A stretch of 40,800 nt of DNA from Microcaldota archaeon. GTDB taxonomy: Archaea; Micrarchaeota; Micrarchaeia; Micrarchaeales; CABMGC01. Shown in pieces: positions 26,676-36,120 of the stretch; position 1 is the first letter of the stretch; each line of letters begins with the position of its first letter. Both the position numbers and the translations under genes were made by a program. The stretch spans positions 1 through 40,800 of the forward strand of contig DAHWIK010000027.1 of assembly GCA_027345185.1 (NCBI GenBank). Direction: 5' to 3'. The notes beneath the pieces are model-generated. The model did no database searches and was not told the DNA's origin. It saw only the letters and a list, made by a program, of their open reading frames with translations.

Positions 26676-28001
26676 ATGCCGCATGATAATATCGGTGTTA
26701 TTCTGCCAACCCTGTATAGGTCGCACTACATAAGCCAATTGAATCCTGAGATGGACGGTGATGTGGTAGTTCTGGGAGGGTGGGTGCATGAGGTAAGGAA
26801 CATAGGAAAAATAGTCTTCATACTCCTGAGAGATCACAGCGGGATAGCGCAGGTGATAGGAAAGGAGGGTATTGTTCCTGACGGAGTAATAAAGTCGATG
26901 AACCTCCCAAAGGAGAGCGTGATAATGGTCAAAGGAAAGATCAAGAAGAACGGAGAGAGCAAGAGCGGTTTTGAGATAGTTCCCTCAGAGATAGTCAACC
27001 TGAACCCTCTCGAATCCACAATACCTTTCGAAGTCACAGGGAAGGTACCAGCAGACATAGATGTCAGGCTTGATAACCGATACATAGACCTTAGGAGGCT
27101 TGAGACAACCTCGATATTCAATATACAGTCGACTGTTCTGGGCTCGTTCAGGGACACCATGGTAAAGGAGGGACTTACCGAGATAAGGACCCCTGCACTT
27201 GTAGAGGCTGCGACAGAAGGTGGTGCAGATCTCTTTAAGGTGGAATACTTCGAGAAGAAGGCATTCCTTGCGCAATCTCCCCAACTCTACAAGCAGCTGG
27301 CAGTGATTGGTGGGATGGATAGGGTGTTCATGGTTGTTCCGGTATTCAGGGCTGAGAAGCACAACACGGTTTTTCATCTTAACGAGATAACGCAGATGGA
27401 TGCTGAGATAGGGTTCGCTGACCACAATGATGCGATAAAACTGCTGAAGAAAACAGTAAAGAATATAATAAATGGCGTCTCGAAAAAGAATGCTGAGGAC
27501 CTAAAGCGCCTCGATGTTGTTGAAAGCGAACCTGTGGTAAAGGAGATTACATACAGGAAGGCACTCTCTCTGCTCAATGCGAATGGCCAAAAGATGGAAT
27601 TCGGAGAGGATTTCACAAGGGAACAGGAGGGCACTTTATGCAACGTTCTTGGGGATCTGGTGCTAGTCAAGGAATATCCAAGAAGCGTAAGGGCATTCTA
27701 CAGCATGCCAAACGAAAAGGACACGCAGGTCTGCAACAGCTTCGACCTGCTGTACAAAGGACTTGAGATCTGCAGCGGAGCTCAGAGGATTCACATACCA
27801 GAGATTCTGATCCGGTCGATAAAGGACCACGGACTCGATCCGGACAGCTTCGACTTCTATGTAAGTGCCTTCAAGCAGGGCGCGCCACCTCATGCAGGAT
27901 GGAGCCTAGGCCTTGAAAGAATTACAATGAAACTTACCGGGATGCAGAATATAAGGGAGTGCTGCCTGTTTCCAAGGGACAGAGTTAGGCTTAAACCGTG
28001 A
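26676..28001 (+). CDS. aspS: Aspartyl-tRNA synthetase (archaeal type)
   Basis: 441 aa: VVLGGWVHEVRNIGKIVFILLRDHSGIAQV, FLAQSPQLYKQ, GLERITMKLTGMQNIRECCLFPRDRVRLKP. Confidence 0.96.
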   Translation: MPHDNIGVILPTLYRSHYISQLNPEMDGDVVVLGGWVHEVRNIGKIVFILLRDHSGIAQVIGKEGIVPDGVIKSMNLPKESVIMVKGKIKKNGESKSGFEIVPSEIVNLNPLESTIPFEVTGKVPADIDVRLDNRYIDLRRLETTSIFNIQSTVLGSFRDTMVKEGLTEIRTPALVEAATEGGADLFKVEYFEKKAFLAQSPQLYKQLAVIGGMDRVFMVVPVFRAEKHNTVFHLNEITQMDAEIGFADHNDAIKLLKKTVKNIINGVSKKNAEDLKRLDVVESEPVVKEITYRKALSLLNANGQKMEFGEDFTREQEGTLCNVLGDLVLVKEYPRSVRAFYSMPNEKDTQVCNSFDLLYKGLEICSGAQRIHIPEILIRSIKDHGLDPDSFDFYVSAFKQGAPPHAGWSLGLERITMKLTGMQNIRECCLFPRDRVRLKP

Positions 28002-28005
28002 TGAC

Positions 28006-28491
28006 ATGGTTGAAATAAAAATTGTTAATATAGATTCAGGAGTAGGCAATCAGATAATAATTGGGCAGGCAGGTTTCATAAAAACGGTTGAGGACCTGTA
28101 TGAGGCTCTGATGGGCGCATCGACGGTAATAAAATTCGGTCTTGCCTTTTCTGAAGCAAGCGGGCCGTGCCTGATAAGAACGGAGGGAAACGATGTTGAG
28201 CTCCAAGGAATTGCAGAGAGAAATGCAATTGAAATTGGGTGTGGCCACACCTTCATAATCATTTTTAAAAACGCATTTCCAATAAACGTAAACAACGCAG
28301 TAAAGGTCGTGCCAGAGGTGGTGAATATATTCTGTTCAACAGCAAATGCTGTCCAGGTTGTTGTAGCAGAGACTGAGCAGGGACGAGGAGTGCTAGGTGT
28401 TATAGATGGATATCTTCCAAAAGGGACAGAAACTATGGATGACAGGTCAAAACGCAAGAAGTTCCTAAGGGATCTGGGATACAAGATGTAA
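28006..28491 (+). CDS. Adenosine-specific kinase-like (PF04008 type) protein
   Basis: 161 aa: IIGQAGFIKTVEDLYEAL, KFGLAFSEASGPCLIRTEGND, GCGHTFIIIFKNAFPINVNNAVKVVPEVVNIFCSTANAVQVVVAET. Confidence 0.85.
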   Translation: MVEIKIVNIDSGVGNQIIIGQAGFIKTVEDLYEALMGASTVIKFGLAFSEASGPCLIRTEGNDVELQGIAERNAIEIGCGHTFIIIFKNAFPINVNNAVKVVPEVVNIFCSTANAVQVVVAETEQGRGVLGVIDGYLPKGTETMDDRSKRKKFLRDLGYKM

Positions 28492-28494
28492 TCC

Positions 28495-29151
28495 ATGCAA
28501 TCGAAGCTCCTGAACAACGATGACGCACGAAAGGTTCTACATAAGCTTATAGAGAGCTATCCGGATGCGCACTACTACCTTAATTTCAAGACAGACTTGG
28601 ACCTGATGGTGGCAGCAATAATATCAGCACAGACAAGGGACGAAGTAGTGAATTCGGTAACTCCGGCGCTGTTCAAGAGATATAAGACGATAAACGATTA
28701 TGCAGATTCGAACGAGAAGGAGCTGGCAGTATACATACGCAAGGTTAGCTTTTCAGGGAACAAGGCCAAGAATATAATAAAGACCTGCAAGGCTGTAATG
28801 GATACACACGGCGGAAAGATCCCGAAAAGCATGAAGGATCTGACTGCACTACCAGGAATAGGAAGGAAGACAGCAAATACAATACTGATAAACGCATACG
28901 GAATCGTTGAGGGAATACCTGTGGACACATGGGTGATAAAGCTCTCTGGCAGGATAGGATTGAGCAAGTCGAACAACCCCGAAGACATAGAGCAGGACCT
29001 GATGCAGATATTGGAAAGGAGATACTGGAAGACTATAGCATATGTATTAAAATCACATGGAAAGGCGATATGTCAGTCGCAGATTCCCATATGCAGCATA
29101 TGTATGATAAATAAGCTGTGCCCAAGAAACGGAGTGACTTCAAGCAGATGA
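28495..29151 (+). CDS. nth: Endonuclease III
   Basis: HhH LPGIGRKTANTILINAYG, VDTWVIKLSGRIGL, 4Fe-4S cluster CQSQIPICSICMINKLC. Confidence 0.95.
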   Translation: MQSKLLNNDDARKVLHKLIESYPDAHYYLNFKTDLDLMVAAIISAQTRDEVVNSVTPALFKRYKTINDYADSNEKELAVYIRKVSFSGNKAKNIIKTCKAVMDTHGGKIPKSMKDLTALPGIGRKTANTILINAYGIVEGIPVDTWVIKLSGRIGLSKSNNPEDIEQDLMQILERRYWKTIAYVLKSHGKAICQSQIPICSICMINKLCPRNGVTSSR

Positions 29152-29155
29152 TATA

Positions 29156-30415
29156 ATGGAATGCATAGCTGACCTGCACATCCATTCCAAGTATGCAATG
29201 GCATGCAGCGAGCAGTTGACCTTGGAGAACATTGACGCAGCAGCAAGGGAGAAGGGAATAAGGATAATCAGCACTGGAGACTTTACACATCCCAGATGGA
29301 TCTCCGAAATAAAGAACAAGCTGAAAGACAACGGCTGCGGAATGTACTCGCTGAATGGAGGCTCGGAAAGCACAATGTTCGTGCTTGGATCAGAGGTATG
29401 CACTATATTCGAGGACAGAACCGGGAAGACAAGGAGGATACACAACTGCATACTTGCGCCAAGCATAGAGGTAGCAGAGCAGGTTAACTCACACCTATCA
29501 AAGTTCGGAGACCTTGCAAGCGATGGCAGGCCAGTATTGAACAAGATCAGCCCCAGCAAACTTGTTGAGGACCTTTTTAATATAGACAAGAACATATTTG
29601 TATTCCCTGCACATCTGTGGACTCCGTGGTTCGGGGCTCTAGGTGCATTTTCAGGGTTCAATTCCATTGAAGAAGCATACGAGGACCAGTCAAAGCACAT
29701 ATATGCTTACGAGACTGGACTGAGCAGCGATCCGCCGATGAATTGGCGGATATCAAAGCTCGACAAATACGCAATAATATCAGGCAGCGATGCCCATTCC
29801 ATCCCAAAGATGGGAAGAGAGTCAATAATTGCAGATATGGAGAAAAAGGACATGAGTTTTGTAGGGCTAACTGGCAAGATAAAGAGAAAGGAGCTTAAGC
29901 TTACTGTAGAATTCTATCCCGAAGAGGGCAAGTACCATTTTGACGGCCACAGAAACTGCAATGTATCCCTTTCTCCTCAGGCTGCAAAGAGGTATGGAGA
30001 CAGGTGCCCAAAATGCGGGAGAAAGCTGACTATAGGAGTGCTGCACAGGATTGACGATCTTGCGGACAGAGAGGAGGGATATCTGCCAAAAGGAGCGGTT
30101 CCATATGTCCATGCGATACCTTTGCAGGAGGTTATAGCTTACGTGACAAAAAAGAGCCAGACATCTTCATATGTAAAGGTCACATACGCGAAACTAATAC
30201 GTAAATTCGGCACAGAATTCAATGTGTTGATGAAATCATATCCGGAACAGATAGCGGAGGTTGACAGGGAACTTGCCAGGGCAATAAGGATTATCAGGGA
30301 GGACAGAGCCAACGTTGTTCCTGGATATGATGGAGTATTCGGAGTTATAGATATATTCAATGAGGTAAAGGCAAAACAGGATCAAGGAATGCAGAAAAGA
30401 ATAACCGAATTTTAA
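29156..30415 (+). CDS. PHP-domain endonuclease Q-like protein
   Basis: DLHIHSKYA, TGDFTHPRW, PAHLWTPWFGALGAFSGF, SGSDAHS, zinc site CNVSL...CPKCGRKL. Confidence 0.88.
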   Translation: MECIADLHIHSKYAMACSEQLTLENIDAAAREKGIRIISTGDFTHPRWISEIKNKLKDNGCGMYSLNGGSESTMFVLGSEVCTIFEDRTGKTRRIHNCILAPSIEVAEQVNSHLSKFGDLASDGRPVLNKISPSKLVEDLFNIDKNIFVFPAHLWTPWFGALGAFSGFNSIEEAYEDQSKHIYAYETGLSSDPPMNWRISKLDKYAIISGSDAHSIPKMGRESIIADMEKKDMSFVGLTGKIKRKELKLTVEFYPEEGKYHFDGHRNCNVSLSPQAAKRYGDRCPKCGRKLTIGVLHRIDDLADREEGYLPKGAVPYVHAIPLQEVIAYVTKKSQTSSYVKVTYAKLIRKFGTEFNVLMKSYPEQIAEVDRELARAIRIIREDRANVVPGYDGVFGVIDIFNEVKAKQDQGMQKRITEF

Positions 30416-30452
30416 AAAACAGTTTATATCCCTTTCCTTCAATAAAGATATC

Positions 30453-32216
30453 ATGAACCCATACAAATTAGCTGTATTGATATTCGTGCTGTTAGAAGTC
30501 CAGGCATACGCATACACGACCCACATAAAAGCTCCTGCAGTATTTCTTGATATTGACAGGGGTGTACTTACGAATATAACGCTTTCAGTTACTCCCGGAA
30601 ATGGGGCAATAATAGTGAACAACGGAAGCTCGTTGGTGGGGGCGGATACACTGCAATCTGTCCATACGGCAGTAGATTATGCTACAAACTACCTTAATGT
30701 AAGCGAAGACAAGTACAAGTTTGTCTTCATAATAGGAAACAATGACTCAAACGTATCTGGACCGAGCGCAGGACTTGCCCTGACTCTGCTTACCTTATCA
30801 GGACTTGAGCACAAGCCGCTTTACAGCAATTTCACAGTCACAGGCACGATAAGCTCAAATGGCTCTGTAGGCCAAGTGGGAGGGGTGTTCGACAAGATCC
30901 AGGCAGCAAGATCTATAAAGTCAAGATTCGTGCTTGTTCCGTATGCAAGCAATGCAACTTCAGAATATCTAATCTATTACCTATCCCAGCAGGCATACAA
31001 TACTCCGCTAGTGGAGGTTGACAATGTCTCTCAGGCGATTCCGTATGCTTTTGGTGAAGAGAGTCCAACATGGCTTAGCTTCAACATAACTACTGATTAT
31101 AAGCCAGGCCAGATACAAAATGCAAGTGTTGTGTGTCCATCGTGCAATGGAACTGGATTTGCGCAGCTAACCAACTTCACTTTCAACTTAACCAAAAATG
31201 AGATAAGTACGATAAACGGTACCATGTTCGGAAGCGTTAAAAGCCAGCTGTCAAGCCAGCTCCAGCAGTACAGGCAGCTTGCAGCGAAGGGATACTACTA
31301 TACTGGTGCAGACCTGGCATTCATCGAGGATCCCACTGCATTCCTGTTCTCAAACTATAACGCATCACCTTCTACAGCAGCGCAGATAATAGATAAAATT
31401 TCTACGTACTGTAGCTCCCTAAACTATACTCCAAATATGACTGCAGAGAATTATGAATTCGTAGTAGGGGGCGAGACGAGACTCTCCTGGGCCATGATAA
31501 CATTGTCAGCTGCTAAATCTTTGCTGAACGCGTCACAGACCAGCGACGGCGTGTTGCTATCGCTTCAGGAAGCTGCACCGGCGCTGTCGTGGTGCGCAGC
31601 TACTTCTGAAATGTACAATATCTCCGCTTCGATCGGTGGAAATACAATAACGATGTCAAACAAGATAAAGTCGCAGGCGCTGACACAGCTTTCCGATGAA
31701 AGGTCGGCATATGGAAACCTGCTTTATGTTGACGCAGCAAACTACAGCGCAAGCAATGATGACTATGCGGCAGCATTGTACTCCCTTGCCTATGCCAACA
31801 CGTTTTACAACACCAGCCAGATAGATTACAATGCGACTCAGGGACTGGTATCAAATACTCTTGCTTCAGCGCAGGGGATATGGCCAACACAATTTGCGCT
31901 CCAGAGCTCGTTTTATCTCAGTGAAGCGGGCTTGAATAAAAATAGTCCATATTATTTAGAATATGTTTCTAATGCGCATTCGACAGCTTTGCTTGCGTCA
32001 TCGCTTGACAGCGTTAATAATGAACTTCAAGCAAATTTTGTGCCTATGTCAGTAAGTGTTATTCCAAGCTCAGTTACAGAACAACTTGATCAAATATCTG
32101 CGGAATTGAGCACAATAACTTACATCCTAGTAATTATTATGACATTGATACTGATAATATTCGTGATTCTTCTTTACCTGATAGTTGGAAGCAGGGGTAG
32201 AATAAAGAGGAGATAA
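30453..32216 (+). CDS. Membrane-anchored extracytoplasmic Lon-like (S16) serine protease
   Basis: Signal-like N-terminus; GPSAGLALTLLTLSGLEHKPL (Ser) and NGSVGQVGGVFDKIQAAR (Lys); Ser/Thr/Asn-rich ectodomain; C-terminal TM and RGRIKRR tail. Confidence 0.85.
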   Translation: MNPYKLAVLIFVLLEVQAYAYTTHIKAPAVFLDIDRGVLTNITLSVTPGNGAIIVNNGSSLVGADTLQSVHTAVDYATNYLNVSEDKYKFVFIIGNNDSNVSGPSAGLALTLLTLSGLEHKPLYSNFTVTGTISSNGSVGQVGGVFDKIQAARSIKSRFVLVPYASNATSEYLIYYLSQQAYNTPLVEVDNVSQAIPYAFGEESPTWLSFNITTDYKPGQIQNASVVCPSCNGTGFAQLTNFTFNLTKNEISTINGTMFGSVKSQLSSQLQQYRQLAAKGYYYTGADLAFIEDPTAFLFSNYNASPSTAAQIIDKISTYCSSLNYTPNMTAENYEFVVGGETRLSWAMITLSAAKSLLNASQTSDGVLLSLQEAAPALSWCAATSEMYNISASIGGNTITMSNKIKSQALTQLSDERSAYGNLLYVDAANYSASNDDYAAALYSLAYANTFYNTSQIDYNATQGLVSNTLASAQGIWPTQFALQSSFYLSEAGLNKNSPYYLEYVSNAHSTALLASSLDSVNNELQANFVPMSVSVIPSSVTEQLDQISAELSTITYILVIIMTLILIIFVILLYLIVGSRGRIKRR

Positions 32217-32220
32217 GTGA

Positions 32221-32679
32221 ATGCCATTTGACCCGTTCTGCGTAAAGGATGAAATTGATAGGTCAATATTCTACAGTTCTAAGCACTTCGCAGTGCTTTA
32301 TGATATAAAGCCGGTGGTAAGGGGGCATTGTCTTTTCGTGCCAAGGAGACATATGATTGACATGCGTGAGCTGAATAATGAGGAGATAATAGATCTTCAC
32401 AGCGTGTTTGGCTTGGTAGTGCCTAAAATACTTAAGTTATATGGTGCAACAGAAAACTCCTACGACCTTGCCTCACAGATCGGACCTTACTCAGGAAGAA
32501 CAGTATCGCATCTCCACATACACATGCTTCCAAGGTCAAAGGATGATGAGTATCAGAAAGATAGTTCAAACATATTTGAGGACATAAAAATGAATAGGAC
32601 TAATTTTAGCTACGTCGAAGTAGAAAATGAGGTAAAGAAACTGAGAAAGGAATTTGGATTTAGACTACAGCAGAGATGA
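32221..32679 (+). CDS. HIT family protein
   Basis: 152 aa; histidine triad HLHIHMLPR. Confidence 0.93.
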   Translation: MPFDPFCVKDEIDRSIFYSSKHFAVLYDIKPVVRGHCLFVPRRHMIDMRELNNEEIIDLHSVFGLVVPKILKLYGATENSYDLASQIGPYSGRTVSHLHIHMLPRSKDDEYQKDSSNIFEDIKMNRTNFSYVEVENEVKKLRKEFGFRLQQR

Positions 32680-33508
32680 GTATGCCCACAAGTGCCAGTG
32701 CCATTCCTGCTAGGGATATGTTCCTTACCTTTCCGTAGCTCCTGCTTTCCAAGCACGCGTACACTGTACCTGAATAAAGGAGCATGATATCTGATATCGC
32801 GATGAGCACTGCGAATACGGCATTTCCCTCAAATGGCCGCACATTGAGGAAGAGGTAAAGTGTCAGTGCTATTGCTACACCATATAGCAAGAAAGCAAGA
32901 TATGCAGAATTTCTCCGCCCTATGATCTTAGGGAGAGTTATTGCCTTCCTCTTTATGTCCCCATTAAAGTCTCTCACGGAACCGTCTATCTCCCTTGCAA
33001 GCCCACTCAGGAATACAAGCGAAAAGATCAGAATTATCGGGAGGTATATGGTATTTGAGACAACATAGTTCCCAAATATGAATGGTATTGCCATTGAAAA
33101 TGCGACATAGGCGTTGCCTATAAGCGGCAACTCTTTGAGCTTGTAGCTGTACAATAGGGAGAGCACAGCAAATATCATGGCTATCACAAGACAGTAAACG
33201 CTTAGGAATATGCTTCCGCCTATTCCTATAGCCATTGCAATGACTGTGACGTAAACGGCGTCTGCAGGTCTTAACTCTCCAGTGACAAGGGGTCTCCTCT
33301 CCCTGTTAGCCCTGTCCACCTTTATATCGAAGTAGTCATTGATTGCAAATGCGCTCATGCTCAGAAATACCGGAGTTATTATGCTGAGCAGAAGGACTGG
33401 AAGACCGGGCAGGCCGCCTGCCAGAATCTCTGCGGCAATTACTGCTATTATTAGCATTATACTGTGCTCTATCCGGGTCAACTTCATTATGGATACTAAC
33501 TTTCTCAT
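32660..33508 (-). CDS. UbiA prenyltransferase (probable digeranylgeranylglyceryl phosphate synthase)
   Basis: 282 aa, multi-TM: MSAFAINDYFDIKVDRANRERRPLVTGEL; second Asp-rich motif LAREIDGSVRDFNGD. Confidence 0.9.
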   Translation of the reverse strand: MRKLVSIMKLTRIEHSIMLIIAVIAAEILAGGLPGLPVLLLSIITPVFLSMSAFAINDYFDIKVDRANRERRPLVTGELRPADAVYVTVIAMAIGIGGSIFLSVYCLVIAMIFAVLSLLYSYKLKELPLIGNAYVAFSMAIPFIFGNYVVSNTIYLPIILIFSLVFLSGLAREIDGSVRDFNGDIKRKAITLPKIIGRRNSAYLAFLLYGVAIALTLYLFLNVRPFEGNAVFAVLIAISDIMLLYSGTVYACLESRSYGKVRNISLAGMALALVGILISAVV

Positions 33509-33606
33509 GCTAAACCTTAGGATGGAGAGGTATATAAAGAAATAGAACCGACTGAAATATGGGCTAAAAGGATAATTTATTAATATTTGATAGGTAATCT
33601 TAATTC

Positions 33607-33804
33607 ATGCCGAATAACCCTGGTAGAATAGATGGAGATTACAGCATAGGCGAGATAGAAGAGGTGAAATACGTTGACCCTGGGAAATTCGGAGAAGTAA
33701 GAACAGGCAAGACCCAAAACATGCTTAAATTTGGCCTTCCTGTTGCAGTAATAGTGGTAATTGCGTTGTTGGTTTTGGCTGCATTTGGGTTGCATCTGCT
33801 ATGA
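33607..33804 (+). CDS. Small tail-anchored membrane protein
   Basis: 65 aa; soluble N-terminus, C-terminal TM LKFGLPVAVIVVIALLVLAAFGLHLL; stop overlaps next start. Confidence 0.75.
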   Translation: MPNNPGRIDGDYSIGEIEEVKYVDPGKFGEVRTGKTQNMLKFGLPVAVIVVIALLVLAAFGLHLL

Positions 33805-34145
33805 ATTCGGATCTGGAAATAGATCTTGAAAAGGCCAAGGAGCTTGTGAAGGATGGCCACAATGTCTTTGTCTTAATAAACAATTTCGGCGAGCTTGAGC
33901 TGGTCAGGGAGATCTTTGGCACCACGGGCTTTGTGCGCGATCTCGATTTTGGAGAGGCAAAACAGATAATATTCAAGGAAGGATATAGGTCGGAAATTGA
34001 AAAGAGCGCAAAGGAGTTTCAGGGTGCGGTGATAGTATGCCCTCACGGGCACACATCACTAAGGTTTGCAGTTGCACTGTCTGATATGGGAATAAAGACT
34101 TATAGCCTAAAGGGAGGCATAGAAGGACTGAAAAGCAGGGTCTGA
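33801..34145 (+). CDS. Rhodanese-like small protein
   Basis: 114 aa; VIVCPHGHTSLRFAVALSDMGIKTYSLKGGIEGL matches a rhodanese-like Cys loop and C-terminal GG helix. Confidence 0.6.
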   Translation: MNSDLEIDLEKAKELVKDGHNVFVLINNFGELELVREIFGTTGFVRDLDFGEAKQIIFKEGYRSEIEKSAKEFQGAVIVCPHGHTSLRFAVALSDMGIKTYSLKGGIEGLKSRV

Positions 34146-34276
34146 GCTATTTCTTATTGTAGGAAACCATTATAAACCGTTTATCAGCTTAAGGTTTTAC
34201 GATTGATAAGCATGCTGGGTAATGCTTTTAACTCGAACTATCTCAGGAGCTCTGCAGACAAGCGTAACTTCGCTGG

Positions 34277-35122
34277 TTGAAATTGAGGTCAAATGATCTT
34301 ATGAGCGATTTAATTGACGCTATAAACAGTTCATCCTTTGATGAAGTAGGCTCTCTTATAAAGTCTGGAGCAAATCCTAACGAATCAGATGCCTTAGGGA
34401 GAACTCCGCTAATGTGGGCAACAAAAAACGGCAACATTGAGATAATGGAATTGCTGCTCGCACACGGTGCAGATGCAAACGCCAGGGATAAGGCTGGCAA
34501 TGTTGATGTCGCAAAGTTTCTGCTGGATAACGGCGCAGAAGTGGATGGAAAGGATAGCAGAGGCATGACCGCTCTGATGAAATATGCAAGGGATGGAAAT
34601 ATGGCCTTTGTAGAATTGCTACTTGAAAAGGAAGCCAATCCAAACGAAACAGACGTGACAGGAAAGACACCTCTCATGCACGCTGATAAAAATGGCAATG
34701 CCAGAATAATCCAGCTGCTCATTGAAAATGACGCAGACGTGAATGCCGTAGAAAGCCAGGGCAGGACTGCTCTGATGTGGGCAGCAACGAAAAGAAATGA
34801 CCAGGCCGTAAAAATCCTTGCAGAGCACGGGGCGAAGATTGACACGCAGAGCGCCACTTCTGGGAAGACTGCACTGCTACAGGCAGTATCCCATAGCAAT
34901 ATCAGCACCGTAAAGTTGCTCCTGTCCCTAAATGCAAATCCTTTGCTTGCAAACAGTTCAGGTCAGACTGCGTATGACATTGCAAGATCACGTAATAACA
35001 TTGATCTCCAGACCCTGCTTCCTGATCCAAGAAGCATAGCTTCAGCGCTTAAACGTGGTGGAGATGCACTCGAGATGCTTCGCAGAGGAGTCAACCAAAG
35101 TAAGAGAAAGGTAGTGCAATGA
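34277..35122 (+). CDS. Ankyrin-repeat protein
   Basis: 281 aa, about 7 ankyrin repeats; C-terminal tail LKRGGDALEMLRRGV. Confidence 0.93.
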   Translation: MKLRSNDLMSDLIDAINSSSFDEVGSLIKSGANPNESDALGRTPLMWATKNGNIEIMELLLAHGADANARDKAGNVDVAKFLLDNGAEVDGKDSRGMTALMKYARDGNMAFVELLLEKEANPNETDVTGKTPLMHADKNGNARIIQLLIENDADVNAVESQGRTALMWAATKRNDQAVKILAEHGAKIDTQSATSGKTALLQAVSHSNISTVKLLLSLNANPLLANSSGQTAYDIARSRNNIDLQTLLPDPRSIASALKRGGDALEMLRRGVNQSKRKVVQ

Positions 35123-35994
35123 ACGAGATACGCCGCATGGCAATAAACGCAGTAAAAAATATTGATATTGACACCCTGCGCAGCATAGCCTTAACATATC
35201 TTTTAAAAGAAAAACTGCCTGTGGATTTCGCAGACTTGAATGGTGTCACACAGCTGATGTATGCTGCCATGGAACAGAAACTGTATTCGGTAAGCGAGCT
35301 TCTTAAGAAGGGCGCGAATATAGACGCAAGGGATCACCATGGGCTTACAGCACTCATGCACGTTGTGAAAAGAGGTGACAGTGCAACTGCAATCTATCTA
35401 ATTGATCGAAAGGCATCCGTTGACGCGCAGGACAACAGAGGGATGACTTCACTTATGGTTGCGGCTTCAGAGCTCTATGACGCACGGATTGTTAATATGC
35501 TTATTAATAGAGGAGCAGACCATTCAAAAACCGATCACAATGGAGCCACAGCATTAATACATGCCAGTGAAGCTAACCGTACAGGAAACATGACTGCACT
35601 TATAGATCATGGTGCAGATATAAATGCAAAATGTAGCAGTGGAAACAGTGCTTTGTCATGGGCTGTCAAGAATAACTGCAATGAGTCAGTAAAGTTGCTG
35701 CTAAAAAGGCATGTGAATATAGATCTACAGCATGAAAACGGATATACTGCGCTTATGTTCGCTGTGGCTGGAGGAAATCTAAACATAGTCACACTTCTTG
35801 TTGAAAACGGTGCAAATCTTATGCTGAGGAACAGCTTCGGAATGACTGCATACGACATCGCGAAAAGGCAGCACTACGCACTGATAGAGAATTTTATAGT
35901 TAAGCACATGATAGACAACCCATTAGAAAGAGGCATGCTTGCTCTAGCAAGGCTTAAAAGGAGCGCAACTGAATTAAAATCTAGAATTAGATAA
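35119..35994 (+). CDS. Ankyrin-repeat protein
   Basis: 291 aa, about 7 ankyrin repeats; start overlaps upstream stop; C-terminal tail LERGMLALARLKRSA. Confidence 0.93.
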   Translation: MNEIRRMAINAVKNIDIDTLRSIALTYLLKEKLPVDFADLNGVTQLMYAAMEQKLYSVSELLKKGANIDARDHHGLTALMHVVKRGDSATAIYLIDRKASVDAQDNRGMTSLMVAASELYDARIVNMLINRGADHSKTDHNGATALIHASEANRTGNMTALIDHGADINAKCSSGNSALSWAVKNNCNESVKLLLKRHVNIDLQHENGYTALMFAVAGGNLNIVTLLVENGANLMLRNSFGMTAYDIAKRQHYALIENFIVKHMIDNPLERGMLALARLKRSATELKSRIR

Positions 35995-36120
35995 GATTTA
36001 TAGCTAGACGGGATTATAATACTACACTTCTTGCCCGACAAGGTGTTGTATTACTTTCTAGGTATGCTATATATCTTTTTTTTCAAGATAACAAATAAAA
36101 TCCTAATTTTGTAATAATTA

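Noticed and set aside
26985-27425. Minus-strand ORFs 26834-27160, 26985-27425, 27374-27670 and 27663-27893
   Set aside because: Antisense to aspS, which is clearly the real gene.
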